A stretch of DNA of 64,000 bases from NCBI RefSeq assembly GCF_018777395.1, contig NZ_JAFJYC010000001.1, positions 124,001 through 188,000 of the forward strand, written 5' to 3'. The translations under genes and the position numbers were made by a program. This stretch comes from Candidatus Sodalis endolongispinus. Lineage in GTDB: Bacteria; Pseudomonadota; Gammaproteobacteria; Enterobacterales; Enterobacteriaceae. Numbering within the stretch: position 1 is the stretch's first letter; each line of letters starts with the position of its first letter. This document shows positions 34,940 through 44,818 of this stretch, in pieces. The notes under the pieces were generated by a model. It had not been told where the DNA came from. It searched no databases and saw only the letters and a list, made by a program, of their open reading frames with translations.

Positions 34940-35629
34940 GCCGATAAATAACGGTCGTATGGAAAAGAAAGGTGAATTTCCGTCCATTTGACGCTATGGG
35001 CTGTGGCGCCTGTGTAAAAAATAAGGCCGCGCCAGGGCGGCCTCGATTAAGTTGTCCCCACCAGGCGCTTATATCCGGAACTCGCCAGACGGCGGTTTTA
35101 GCTCTGCAATGGGGATAACTATTTATACCATCTAAGAGCTTTCCGATTCAATACCAAATGAGAATGAAAATCACATCTATTTGCATATGCTGTGATCCTC
35201 CTCTGCAATGCGCGCCTCACCTCGGATGTTAAGCCTGTAAGACCAACGAAAACGTTTTGATTTGTCACACAAACGTTTCATATCCGGGTTTTTTGTCTCT
35301 TAATGAGACATGAGTTTCCTTATGTGCGTCTGCCGCTCGCATCTTTCGCTTAGTTCAATGAAGCCCTTGGCTCTAAAGAACTCCGGTCACAGAGGAGAAA
35401 GCAACAAAGATGTCACGCCCACCGCGGTAAATGTCTTACACTATCAACAACGGTGACCGACGGTGTAAAAGCGGAACGTCAGATAATGTCCAGGCCGATT
35501 TCCCCTGAACGTCAGATCCCAGGTAGCGCTCGACCACCGTGACCTGATAACCGTAGCGTCTCTCCGACCAACTGGTATGTCAACCCATTGATAAACGTCC
35601 CCTACAGACGGGAAAAAACCGAGTACATT
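34940..35629. other. stretch without a recognised gene
   Basis: About 690 bp. AGGCCGC (35024-35030) and GCGGCCT (35037-35043) form a 7-bp stem, possibly a weak terminator for the toxin-like gene, though no T-run follows. On the minus strand about 35455-35570 a frame reads RYGYQVTVVERYLGSDVQG, which looks like a fragment of a real protein that I cannot name. Confidence 0.35.
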
Positions 35630-35743
35630 ATGCAAAAATGGATATGCCAACATAAATTAGGCGTATTGCTGATTGTAGTGCTGGCGCTCGAGTTGATAAT
35701 GTATTTGCTTACGTCCTCTTGGTTTCCCTGGGGGCTGGAGTAA
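35630..35743 (+). CDS. possible small membrane protein at IS edge
   Basis: 37 aa: [20 protein letters not shown] then [17 protein letters not shown], one hydrophobic helix. The stop TAA at 35741 coincides with the presumed left end of the IS2-like element, so the frame may be truncated by the insertion. No strong ribosome site. Not recognised. Confidence 0.35.
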   Translation: MQKWICQHKLGVLLIVVLALELIMYLLTSSWFPWGLE

Positions 35744-35819
35744 TACGCCTCATCCAATATCGGAGACGATTATTATCTGCCTTAAGCTGTATCTCCAGAT
35801 AAGAGATAGGCTTGAATAT

Positions 35820-36206
35820 ATGTCTAACACTAACGCCAATTTTGATATGACCGGGATCCTGTTAGGTCAAGAAGTCCGTAAACGTAAAACTCCTCAGGAA
35901 AAAATGGCCATTATTCAGCAGAGGATGGAGCCCCGCATGAATGTCTCCCATCTCGCACGACTGCACGGTATCCAGCCAAGCCTGCTGTTTAAGTGGAAAA
36001 AGCAATATCAGGAAGGCAGCCTCACCGCCGGGGAGGACGTTGTTCCTGCCTCTGAGCTTGCAGCTGCATTGAAGCAGGTCCGGGAGCTCCAGCGCCTTCT
36101 GGGTAAGAAGACGATGGAGGTTGAGATCCTAAAAGAAGCCGTGGAGTACGGCCAGTCACGAAAATGGATAGCGCACGCGCCCTTGTTGCCAAAGGCCGGG
36201 GAATAG
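35820..36206 (+). CDS. IS2-like OrfA (InsC-type)
   Basis: 128 aa. It has a helix-turn-helix ([20 protein letters not shown], then [20 protein letters not shown]) followed by a leucine zipper ([20 protein letters not shown]) ending [10 protein letters not shown], very close to the IS2 OrfA protein. It represses the IS promoter and is joined to OrfB by -1 frameshifting to make the transposase. The frame is intact. Confidence 0.9.
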   Translation: MSNTNANFDMTGILLGQEVRKRKTPQEKMAIIQQRMEPRMNVSHLARLHGIQPSLLFKWKKQYQEGSLTAGEDVVPASELAAALKQVRELQRLLGKKTMEVEILKEAVEYGQSRKWIAHAPLLPKAGE

Positions 36207-37045
36207 CACAGGTCAGCCGCGCCATGAGCGGGTCGCGTGCGCCGCTGTCACTGCGGATTAAGCGTTCTGCCGACTGGCAGGACAGGCGCTGTAACCGGCG
36301 TAATGACGAAGCAGACGCTGAAATACTGTCGGACATCCTCGACATCATCAGCGATATGCCCAGCTACGGCTATCGGCGGGTGTGGGGCATCCTGCGTAAA
36401 CAACGTCGCGCAGAGGGACTGCCGCCGGTAAATGCGAAACGACTTTACAGGATCATGTGTGAGCATAACCTGCTGTTATTACATTGAAAACCAGAGCGGC
36501 CGAGGCGTGAGCATAAGGGCAGGATCGCGGTGGCAGAAAGCGATATGCGCTGGTGTTCAGATGGCTTCGAGTTCGGCTGCGACAACGGTGAAAAACTGCG
36601 GGTCACGTTCGCACTGGACTGCTGCGACAGAGAGGCCATAGACTGGGCTGCGAGCACTGTAGGCTACGACAGTTCGACCGTGCAGGATGTGATGCTGATG
36701 TCGGTAGAAAAGCGCTTCGGCGACAGGTTACCCGATACAGCGGTGCAGTGGTTGACGGACAACGGTTCAGCGTATACCGCGCATGAAACGCAGAGGTTCG
36801 CCAGAGAACTGGATCTGGAGCCCTGCACAACAGCGGTGAGCAGCCCGCAGAGCAATGGCATGGCCGAACGGTTCGTGAAGACGATGAAGGAAGACTATAT
36901 CGAGTTCATGCCAAAACCGGATGCGAGAACAGCCCTGCGAAACCTTGCAGCAGCGTTCACGCATTACAATGAAAACCATCCGCACAGCGCGCTGGGATAT
37001 CACTCTCCGAGAGAATACCGGCGGCAGCGGGCTTCGTTAACTTAA
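36164..37045 (+). pseudogene. IS2-like OrfB transposase with in-frame TGA
   Basis: The frame reads [20 protein letters not shown] through NAKRLYRIMCEHNLLLLH to a TGA at 36485-36487, then continues in the same frame through [20 protein letters not shown] and TVQDVM to [13 protein letters not shown]. The DDE residues are in the second part ([18 protein letters not shown] in GMAERFVK). The stop likely replaced CGA or another codon in the L-x-R-K segment. Only fragments could be made. Confidence 0.88.
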
Positions 37046-37085
37046 GATACAAAAGCTGTACGGAGATGGCGGGGCAAGATCACGA

Positions 37086-37209
37086 GCAATTAGGCGGTAA
37101 ATCCAAGATCGTGCCATCCGCCGCAGGGGAGACCGGCTATTGTACGCTGCCAAACGGTGAACAAGTGGATGAGTGGGCACTGTACCGGCAAGGCCATAAA
37201 GCGCACTAA
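37086..37209 (+). pseudogene. 3' remnant of a DUF333-type lipoprotein gene
   Basis: Just right of the IS element, EQLGGKSKIVP then GYCTLPNGEQVDEWALYR reads to a TAA at 37207-37209. G-x-C-x-L-P-N/D-G-x-x-V-D/E-E-W-x-L-Y is the DUF333 signature of small periplasmic lipoproteins. The signal peptide and first half are missing, probably removed with or by the IS insertion. Confidence 0.65.
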
Positions 37210-37611
37210 GGCCGCTCGCGTTAGTTACACACTCTTAGTTGCCACTGCATGCCATGCGTGAAGGCGCCGGTTAAGCGCTAAATAGCGCCTGGATCGGTTT
37301 CTATCCCCTGGCGCCGCGGTATATCTCACTGGCGAAGGTTGCCGCTGCTTTGCTTGAAGTATCTCTTAGGCCCTGGCATGCTGATTTCCAGGTTTGAGAG
37401 GGCCATGGGGTAATGGTTCGCCAACGTCGATGACATTCTCTACGCATCACCCTATACCCGCCAAAAAAATCTGCGCATGCTGCACGTTCTGCATAGTCTG
37501 CACATAAGGGTGTGAATGTTGCCAGCCCACAGTCAACCTGCAAATAACACAACAACGTTATTTGTGGTGAGTGCTGATTGAAAAACCAAGGGGCGTTAAA
37601 AGTGATTCGCG
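37210..37611. other. stretch without a recognised gene
   Basis: About 400 bp between the DUF333 remnant and tRNA-Gly. It has stop codons in all frames at short intervals except one 84-codon minus-strand frame (37301-37555), whose cysteine- and arginine-rich composition does not look like a real protein. No hairpin stands out. Confidence 0.4.
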
Positions 37612-37685
37612 TGGAGCGGGTGAAGGGAACCGAACCCTCGTATGCAGCTTGGGAAGCTGCCGTTCTACCATTGAACTACACCCGC
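37612..37685 (-). tRNA. glyU: tRNA-Gly (CCC)
   Basis: 74 nt including CCA. Acceptor GCGGGTG with CACCCGC; anticodon CCC in GCTTCCCAAGC; T-loop GGTTCGGTTCC. Near-identical layout to E. coli glyU. Confidence 0.95.
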
Positions 37686-37798
37686 CTCGGTAGGCGCGAA
37701 GCATTATAACCATATGGCGCCAACTGACAAGGGCGCGCGCCCCTGACCGTCGTTATTTTGAACAATCAGAGTCGCTTGCGCCCCACGCTACCGCGCGC

Positions 37799-38655
37799 TT
37801 ATTGCGGTGTAATATCCTGGCCGAACCACTTCATACCCAGCGTCTTCAGGGTACCGTCCTGCTTGGCCTTCACGATGGCATCGTCAAACATTTTCTTCAG
37901 TTCGGGATCGGATTTACGCAGGCCGATAGCCGAACCTCTGCCCAGCAGGCCGCCAATGAATTGCGTCCCTGCCAGGACCATATTGGCGTTGCCGGGTTTT
38001 TCCCGCGCGCCATTCAAATAGGTTACCGAGGCGATAACCAGATCCACGCGGCCCGCGGCCAGGTCCAGATCGTGCTCCTCGGTGGTTTTATATTCCCGCA
38101 CCTTCACCACGCCCTGCAGATATTTATTCAGAAAAGTGGCGGCAATCGAGGCGGTCTGAACACCGATGACCTTATCCTGTAAAGCGGGTTTGATCTTCTC
38201 CAGCTCCTTCACCGCGCAGGCTTCATACTTGGTCAGCGAAAAACGCAGGCCGGTATCCGGTAATTTAGCCAGCGGACTGTCTTTCATGGTGGCGAAGGTC
38301 TGGCCCGAATTGCTGTATGGCAATGAAAAATCAATCACCTGACGACGCTTATCGGTCGCTGACATCCCGGACATAATCGCGTCGAACTTACCCGCCTGCA
38401 GCGCCGGGATCATGCCGGTAAACGGCTGGACGACAATCTCACATTTCACCTGCATCGATTTGCACAGGACCTTGTACAAATCGATTTCAAAACCATCCAG
38501 CGTCCCGTCCGGTTTGGTGAAATTGAACGGTCGGAATGCCCCTTCGGTACCAATGCGCACCGTCGTCCATTTTTTTCTTCCGCCGCCTGGGCGCTGACGC
38601 TGGTGAACAGCGTCGCCGTCAGGCACAGCGCGCAAACCATTGTGGATAATTTCAT
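37799..38655 (-). pseudogene. polar amino-acid ABC transporter binding protein, frameshifted after signal peptide
   Basis: The ATG at 38655 begins a classic signal peptide (MKLSTMVCALCLTATLFTSV then SAQAAEE). The frame breaks at an A7 run (plus-strand T7, 38570-38576); one more base joins EEK to KWTTVRIGTEGAFRPFNF and then the rest of a family 3 solute-binding protein (DGFEIDLYKVLC; DAIMSGMSATDKRRQVIDFS; ending MKWFGQDITPQ). About 284 aa if repaired. It would feed the two permeases encoded just downstream in the leftward direction... in map order these lie at higher coordinates. As written the periplasmic protein is not exported. Confidence 0.85.
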
Positions 38656-38728
38656 TCTAAACCTACCTCTGGTCAAAATTGCCAACGAAAATATCGCCGG
38701 GGCGATATGAAATCATGTCTTGCCACCC

Positions 38729-39454
38729 TCAGGAGGCAGGGCGCGTATTTTTCACGTAAGACAGGCTCTGTTGCGGCCGCAAGTGCGGCGTCAGCCGATA
38801 TTCCAGCCATTGCAGCAGGCGGGTCAGAATGAGATTGATCGCCAAATACAGCGCCCCCGCCACCAAAAATACTTCGAGCGCGCGGTAGGTTTCAGCAATG
38901 ATGCCGGCAGCAATGCCGGTTATCTCCATCAGGGTAATAATTGACGCCAGCGAGGTGGATTTAACCATGGAAATCATTTCGTTACCGTAGGCGGGCAACG
39001 CCTGGCGCATCGCCACCGGCAAAATAATACGGCGGAACACCTTTTGCCGGGTCATGCCGCAGGCATAGGCGGCTTCAATATGGCCTCCCGGCACCGATAA
39101 CAGGCCACCGCGGATGATTTCGCTGGCGTAAGCGGCGGTGCACAGCGTCAGCGAAAACAGTGCGCACCAGTAAGGCTCGCGCAGAATAGGCCACAGCACG
39201 CTTTGCCGTACGGCGGGGAATTGCCCCATGCCGTAATAAATGAGAAACATCTGCACCAGCAGCGGCGAGCCGCGAAAGGCAAAGACGTAAAGGCGGGCAA
39301 TGTTATCGAGGATCCACACGCCGCTCAGGCGCATCAACGCCAATAGCAGAGCGAGGAAAAAACCTAGCGCCACCGAGCCAATCGCCAGTTCCAGCGTTAA
39401 CGGCACGCCCGGCAACAGCTGCATGAGTGTGCCACGTAAAAATTCAATGTTCAT
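38729..39454 (-). CDS. polar amino-acid ABC transporter permease 2
   Basis: 241 aa from the ATG at 39454, which forms a TGATG overlap with the stop of the preceding permease; an in-frame ATG at 39469 would overlap more. Five or so membrane helices and the EAA loop (HIEAAYACGMTRQKVFRRII-type, with EAA and G) that contacts the ATPase. Belongs to the HisM/GlnP kind. The frame is intact. Confidence 0.88.
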   Translation of the reverse strand: MNIEFLRGTLMQLLPGVPLTLELAIGSVALGFFLALLLALMRLSGVWILDNIARLYVFAFRGSPLLVQMFLIYYGMGQFPAVRQSVLWPILREPYWCALFSLTLCTAAYASEIIRGGLLSVPGGHIEAAYACGMTRQKVFRRIILPVAMRQALPAYGNEMISMVKSTSLASIITLMEITGIAAGIIAETYRALEVFLVAGALYLAINLILTRLLQWLEYRLTPHLRPQQSLSYVKNTRPAS

Positions 39455-40170
39455 CAGCATGTCGCACACCGTGAGTAGTGATGTTCCGCCTTACGCAGCG
39501 ACCAGCCCGACAACGCAGAGATAAGCAGATACAACAGCGCGGCGGCGATATAAAAATCAAACGGTCGGCCAGTCGAGCCAGAGCCGGTCTGAGCCTGGGT
39601 CAGCAATTCCGCGACGCCGGTAACCGAGATAAGCGCCGATTCCTTTAACACCAGCTGCCATACGTTACCCATGGCCGGCAGCGCAAATCGCAACGTAAGC
39701 GGCGCGATAATGCGGCGCAGCCGGGTCGCGCGCACCATGCCGCAGGCCACCGCCGCCTCCAACTCGCCGGGAGAGATGGCCCGGTAGGCGCCGCGGAAGA
39801 TCTCGGTCTGCTGGGCGCCGGCGGTGATCACGACCGCCAGCATGCCGGCCAAAAAGCCGGGAAAGGCGATAAAACCCTCCGCGTGGAACAGCCCGCCGAG
39901 GGCACTCAACAGGCTACTGCCGCCAAAGTAAAAAAGGTAAATCACCAGCAGGTCGGGAATGCCGCGCAGTACCGTGGTATAGATGTCGCCGGCGATGCGT
40001 AGCGGCGCATTGCCGGCGATTTTGGCCCAGGCGACCAGCGCTCCGATGACCGCGCTGAGCACAAAGCCGAACAGTGAAAGCGCAATGGTCACCGCCATGC
40101 CCGACAGCAGCATGGCGCCCCAGCCGTGTTCGCCGAAGCTGACCAATTGCCAAAAGTTAATCGTTTGCAT
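39454..40170 (-). CDS. polar amino-acid ABC transporter permease 1
   Basis: 238 aa. Membrane helices include GMAVTIALSLFGFVLSAVIG and LLVIYLFYFGG; the EAA loop reads GELEAAVACGMVRATRLRRI. HisQ/GlnP kind, similar to opine-type uptake permeases. It overlaps permease 2 by 1 nt, so the two probably form a heterodimer. No ATPase gene follows in the window. The frame is intact. Confidence 0.88.
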   Translation of the reverse strand: MQTINFWQLVSFGEHGWGAMLLSGMAVTIALSLFGFVLSAVIGALVAWAKIAGNAPLRIAGDIYTTVLRGIPDLLVIYLFYFGGSSLLSALGGLFHAEGFIAFPGFLAGMLAVVITAGAQQTEIFRGAYRAISPGELEAAVACGMVRATRLRRIIAPLTLRFALPAMGNVWQLVLKESALISVTGVAELLTQAQTGSGSTGRPFDFYIAAALLYLLISALSGWSLRKAEHHYSRCATC

Positions 40171-40206
40171 GTTGTTATCCGTTAAGCCTGCAGCGGGTGG
40201 CGCGCA

Positions 40207-41679
40207 TCACTCATTGTCGGGGAACGGCGGTGTTACGCCCTCGGGAATTGGGTTGATGAACTCAACGCCGGCAAGCCTGGCGCGATGTTCTGCCTTTGCC
40301 TGCGCAATGAATTCCGGGTGCTGTAGCAGATCGACGGCGGTACTGGCCGTAATCTTGGCGGCATGGATCATCCCTTTATGGGCCACGGCGGCTTTGCCCT
40401 GCGCAACCAATTGCCATGAATGCCCCGGCGTGCCGATGGCGTAGGTGGCGCCATAAACCTGCACGGTCGGCACTACCCAGCTCACGCTACCCACATCGGT
40501 CGAGTCGACCATGTCGCTATAGGGACGCCGCAGCGGCAACACGAAATCGCACAGCGGACGTTGATAATCCACCGCCAGGCCATAGCGATCATAAGCGCTT
40601 TTCATATCGTCCTGAGAGAGGGTTTTCTGGAAACGCGCGGCATAAGCGCGGTCCGCGTCATCGAAAGGCGGCGGTCCCAGCAATTCCAGATGCGCCTGCA
40701 TGCGCGCTTCCAGCGGACCGTTGCCGATAAGATTGGCATCACCGATCAGCACCTGACTGCTGAAGGTGGTCTCGATCATCAACGCCGCGCCGGCGGCGAT
40801 GTTGTCGACCCGCTTAACCAACTGCTGCAACGCCGGCAATTCGCGCGCGCGGATCAGATAGCGTACCGTTGCCCGCGCCTGCACAACATTAGGAGAATGG
40901 CCGCCGGTATCGGTTACTGCATAATGGATCCGCGCCGAACTGGGCATATGCTCGCGCAGGTAATTGACGCCGACGTTCATCAGTTCGACCGCATCCAGCG
41001 CGCTGCGGCCCAGGTGCGGGCTGGCGGACGCATGAGCGGCCCGGCCGCTAAAGTGGTAGTTAATTTCATTACAGGCCAGGGAGTTGGCCTCTATCACGCC
41101 GCTAAAAGCGTTGGGGTGCCAGCTGATGGCGATGTCCACATCATCGAACACCCCCGCGCGTACCATAAAACCTTTGGCGTAGCCGCCCTCTTCCGCCGGA
41201 CAGCCATAGAATCGCACCCGTCCCGGCAGCTGATGGACGGCGAGAAAATATTTCACCGCGCTGGCGGCCTGTAACGCCGCGCTGCCCAGCAGATTATGAC
41301 CACAACCGTGACCGTTACCGCCCGCCTGCACCGGCCGGGGTTCCGCGACGTCCGCCTCCTGGCTGAGACCCGGCAGGGTGTCATACTCGCCGAGGATGGC
41401 AATGACCGGTCCTCCTTGTCCGGCTTCACCGACCATGGCGGTCGGGATACCAGCGATGCCGCGCTCGATGCGAAACCCTTGCTGTTGCAGCATCGCCGCG
41501 ATTTGTGCCGAAGAGTGCACTTCGTCGTAATTGAGCTCGGGCGTGGCCCAAATGCTGTCGCTTAAAGCGCAAAATGGCGCGCGGCTGGCCTCGACGCGTG
41601 ACCAGATCTCTTCCAGTGTGTGGCTGTCCGGCTGTGAGGTTGACGGGGTTGCTACCGGAGTGCTGGCGTCCACATTCAT
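40207..41679 (-). CDS. M20-family amidohydrolase (AbgB-like)
   Basis: 490 aa from the ATG at 41679 (MNVDASTPVATPS); a longer in-frame extension begins in the intergenic region and is rejected. Metal-binding and catalytic features of M20 amidohydrolases: AILGEYDTLPGLS, GHGCGHNLLG, FYGCPAEEGGYAKG and SWHPNAFSG. The best match by motif order is the aminobenzoyl-glutamate hydrolase AbgB. First gene of the leftward set with the ABC permeases, so it may process the imported amide or peptide-like substrate. The frame is intact. Confidence 0.85.
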   Translation of the reverse strand: MNVDASTPVATPSTSQPDSHTLEEIWSRVEASRAPFCALSDSIWATPELNYDEVHSSAQIAAMLQQQGFRIERGIAGIPTAMVGEAGQGGPVIAILGEYDTLPGLSQEADVAEPRPVQAGGNGHGCGHNLLGSAALQAASAVKYFLAVHQLPGRVRFYGCPAEEGGYAKGFMVRAGVFDDVDIAISWHPNAFSGVIEANSLACNEINYHFSGRAAHASASPHLGRSALDAVELMNVGVNYLREHMPSSARIHYAVTDTGGHSPNVVQARATVRYLIRARELPALQQLVKRVDNIAAGAALMIETTFSSQVLIGDANLIGNGPLEARMQAHLELLGPPPFDDADRAYAARFQKTLSQDDMKSAYDRYGLAVDYQRPLCDFVLPLRRPYSDMVDSTDVGSVSWVVPTVQVYGATYAIGTPGHSWQLVAQGKAAVAHKGMIHAAKITASTAVDLLQHPEFIAQAKAEHRARLAGVEFINPIPEGVTPPFPDNE

Positions 41680-42077
41680 TACCTGGTGACCTCTAAAATA
41701 AATAAAGGGGAAATTATTAGAATTACTAGCAAGATGCAGGCCAATGCGACCCCATTCGGTAAGCGCGCGCGACGGGGGATATCGCGGGGCAATGACCTGC
41801 CGCCAGCACTTATTGAACCAAATAAGTGCAACCCGGGCAGTTATTCGCACCAATAATGTGCAAACGATGACACAGAAGCATGCCCGGGGGCGAAGCCGTG
41901 ACGCGCCAGCAATAGCGCAGAATTAGCGGGCAAAAAGAAGCATTACGGCAGCGGCGGGAAGCTCATTAACACACTTAATGGCGTACCCACAAAGAGCGCC
42001 ATCATGCGGCGGGATGTGCCGCCATGGTGCATTGATGACAGACGGGGCGGACACGCTTGTTATCCGCCCCTGAAAGG

Positions 42078-43598
42078 CTATTTTTGCGGGCGCAACGCCG
42101 GGAACAGGATCACGTCGCGTATGGTATGGCTATTAGTTAACAGCATCATCAGGCGATCGATACCGATACCCAACCCGGCGGTCGGCGGCAGGCCGTGCTC
42201 CAGCGCGGTGACATAGTCCTCGTCATAAAACATCGCTTCATCGTCGCCGGCGTCTTTGGCCTGGGCCTGCTCGGCAAAGCGCGCCGCCTGATCTTCGGCA
42301 TCGTTAAGCTCGGAGAAACCGTTTCCGATTTCGCGCCCGCCGATGAAGAATTCAAAACGATCGGTAAAGAACGGATTGTCATCATTGCGGCGCGCCAGCG
42401 GCGAGACTTCCGCCGGGTAGGCGGTGATGAAAGTCGGCTGAATGAGATGGCTTTCCGACGTCTCTTCAAAAATCTCGGTCTGCACCCGCCCCAGGCCCCA
42501 GCTTTTGTCAACCTTAATGCCCAGTGACTCGGCGATGGCGGTGGCGGAAGCAATATCGTCCAGCGCCTCCGGCCGGGTCTCCGGGCGATAATGGCAGATG
42601 GCCTCTTTCATGGTCATCTGGGTAAACGGCTTGCCGAAATCGAAGGTTTGATCGCCATAGTACACCACGCTGCTGCCGAGTACCCGCTGCGTCAGGGTGC
42701 GGAACAACGTTTCCACCAGCACAATCAGGTCGCGGTAGTCCGCATAGGCCATATAGAGTTCCATCATGGTGAACTCGGGATTATGGCGCGGCGATAAGCC
42801 TTCATTGCGGAAATTGCGGTTGATTTCAAAGACCCGCTCAAAGCCGCCCACCACCAGCCGTTTCAAATACAGCTCCGGCGCGATACGCAGATACATATCG
42901 ATATCCAGCGCGTTATAATGGGTGATGAACGGACGCGCCGCGGCGCCGCCTGGGATGGTTTGCATCATCGGCGTTTCCACTTCCATGAAATCGTTATCCA
43001 TCATAAAACGGCGAATTTCCGCCATAATGCGCGAACGCACTTTGAAGGTTTGGCGTGATTCATCGTTGGCGATCAAATCAAGATAGCGCTGGCGATAGCG
43101 GGTTTCCTGATCGGACAGGCCGTGGAACTTATCCGGCAGCGGACGCATCGCTTTGGTCAGCAGGCGAATTTCGCTACAGTTTACCGACAGCTCGCCGGTG
43201 CGGGTTTTAAATAATTTGCCGCGCGCGCCCAGAATGTCGCCGAGGTCCCATTTTTTGAACTGCTCGTTGTATTGTCCTTCCGGCAAATCGTCGCGGACGA
43301 CGTAGAGCTGAATTTTCCCGCCCACGTCCTGCAGGGTAGCGAATGAGGCTTTACCCATAATACGGCGGGTCATCATGCGCCCGGCAATGCTGACCTCAAT
43401 GTTCAACGCTTCCAGTTCTTCATTACTCTTCTCGCCGTAGCGGGCATGGAGCTGGTCGGATACGTCATCCCGGCGGAAATCGTTTGGAAAAGCAATACCC
43501 TGCTGACGCAACTGGCCGAGTTTCTCCCGCCGCGAACGCAGCTCGTTATTCATATCCAGCGCCTGAGGGGCACCGTCCTGTGAGTGTGATTCAGACAT
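42078..43598 (-). CDS. lysS: lysyl-tRNA synthetase (class II)
   Basis: 506 aa (E. coli LysS 505). The N-terminal OB fold covers [21 protein letters not shown]; the class II motif 2 is [20 protein letters not shown] and motif 3 is [12 protein letters not shown]. Charges tRNA-Lys. It follows prfB by 9 nt, the usual prfB-lysS operon. The frame is intact. Confidence 0.98.
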   Translation of the reverse strand: MSESHSQDGAPQALDMNNELRSRREKLGQLRQQGIAFPNDFRRDDVSDQLHARYGEKSNEELEALNIEVSIAGRMMTRRIMGKASFATLQDVGGKIQLYVVRDDLPEGQYNEQFKKWDLGDILGARGKLFKTRTGELSVNCSEIRLLTKAMRPLPDKFHGLSDQETRYRQRYLDLIANDESRQTFKVRSRIMAEIRRFMMDNDFMEVETPMMQTIPGGAAARPFITHYNALDIDMYLRIAPELYLKRLVVGGFERVFEINRNFRNEGLSPRHNPEFTMMELYMAYADYRDLIVLVETLFRTLTQRVLGSSVVYYGDQTFDFGKPFTQMTMKEAICHYRPETRPEALDDIASATAIAESLGIKVDKSWGLGRVQTEIFEETSESHLIQPTFITAYPAEVSPLARRNDDNPFFTDRFEFFIGGREIGNGFSELNDAEDQAARFAEQAQAKDAGDDEAMFYDEDYVTALEHGLPPTAGLGIGIDRLMMLLTNSHTIRDVILFPALRPQK

Positions 43599-43607
43599 AT
43601 GGGTTCC

Positions 43608-44706
43608 TCATAGCCCTGCTTTAAGACTGGCTTCAATAAATTTATCCAGATCGCCATCCAGCACCGACTGAGTGTTGCGCGTTTCCACGCCGGTACGAAG
43701 ATCCTTGATGCGGGAATCGTCCAGCACGTATGAGCGGATCTGGCTGCCCCAGCCAATATCGGACTTGGTATCTTCCAGCGCCTGCTTTTCCGCATTCTTT
43801 TTCTGCAGCTCGAATTCATACAGCTTGGCTTTCAGCTGTTTCATTGCCTGATCTTTGTTTTTATGCTGCGAACGGTCGTTCTGACACTGGGTGACGATAT
43901 TGGTCGGCAAATGGGTAATACGCACCGCGGATTCAGTCCGGTTAACGTGCTGGCCGCCGGCGCCGGAGGCGCGATAAACATCGATGCGCAGATCCGCCGG
44001 GTTGATGTCGATATCGATATCGTCGTCCACTTCCGGGTAAACAAAGGCGGAGCTGAACGAGGTGTGGCGCCGGCCGCCGGAGTCAAACTGACTCTTGCGC
44101 ACCAGGCGATGCACGCCGGTTTCGGTCCGCAGCCAACCATAGGCATAGTCGCCGATAATCTTGATGGTCACCGATTTGATGCCGGCTACTTCCCCTTCGG
44201 ACTCTTCGATAATTTCGGTTTTAAAACCGCGCGATTCCGCCCAGCGCAAATACATTCTGAGCAGCATGCTGGCCCAGTCCTGCGCTTCGGTGCCGCCCGA
44301 CCCGGCCTGGATATCGACGTAGCAGTCGGCGCTGTCGTATTCGCCGGAGAACATACGGCGGAATTCCAGCTGGCCCAGTTTGGCCTCAAGACCGTCCAGT
44401 TCAGCCTGGGTTTCGAGAAAGGTCTCTTCGTCGTCCTCTTCCACCGCCAGCTCTAACAGGCCGGCAACGTCCTCCAAACCCTGGGTAAGCTGGTCGATGG
44501 TTTCAACAATCGCTTCCAGCGACGAGAGCTCTTTTCCCAGCGCCTGCGCGCGTTCAGGCTCATTCCAGACGTCGGGCTGTTCCAGCTCGGCGTTTACTTC
44601 TTCAAGACGTTCTTTCTTGAGATCGTAGTCAAAGATACCCCCTCAGAACGGATGTCCTTTCCGACAGGTCCTGAATACGGTTTTTTACCGGATTAATTTC
44701 AAACAT
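43608..44706 (-). CDS. prfB: peptide chain release factor 2 (with programmed +1 frameshift)
   Basis: Start ATG at 44706 ([17 protein letters not shown]). Twenty-five codons later the frame reaches CTT TGA C (44628-44634) after AGGGGG; a +1 shift there continues [19 protein letters not shown]. Total 365 aa, as in E. coli. Domain 2 carries SPF-type specificity and GGQ ([18 protein letters not shown]). Recognises UGA and UAA. The autoregulatory frameshift signal is complete, so the break is functional, not decay. Confidence 0.97.
44628..44639 (-). promoter_or_regulatory. prfB programmed +1 frameshift site
   Basis: Minus strand AGGGGG, three bases, CTTTGAC, matching the E. coli site (internal Shine-Dalgarno-like sequence, slippery CUU and a UGA stop with poor C context). 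Low RF2 promotes the shift. Confidence 0.95.
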
Positions 44707-44818
44707 GGATTAATGTGCTCATTGACGAGAAGGAATGCGTGTTAACCCGCTATTCTAACGGATCCGCGCCGCGGAAGGTAGTAGCCGTCGCCATCGGATT
44801 GGCGACGGCGGCGGTGGT

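Larger units (their letters stand above)
35741..37085 (+). mobile_element. IS2-like element (IS3 family), transposase interrupted
   Basis: Two genes of IS2 type (orfA 35820-36206; orfB 36164-37045 in another frame). The right end, about 37043-37085 (CTTAAG, then CTGTACGGAGATGGCGGGGC), resembles the IS2 right inverted repeat; a weaker match for the left end lies at about 35741-35786, finishing in TTAAG. Boundaries are approximate and no target duplication is clear. A stop inside orfB suggests the copy cannot move by itself. Confidence 0.75.

Noticed and set aside
44628..44706. prfB 5' break as pseudogene evidence
   Set aside because: It is the conserved programmed +1 frameshift, with all elements intact.
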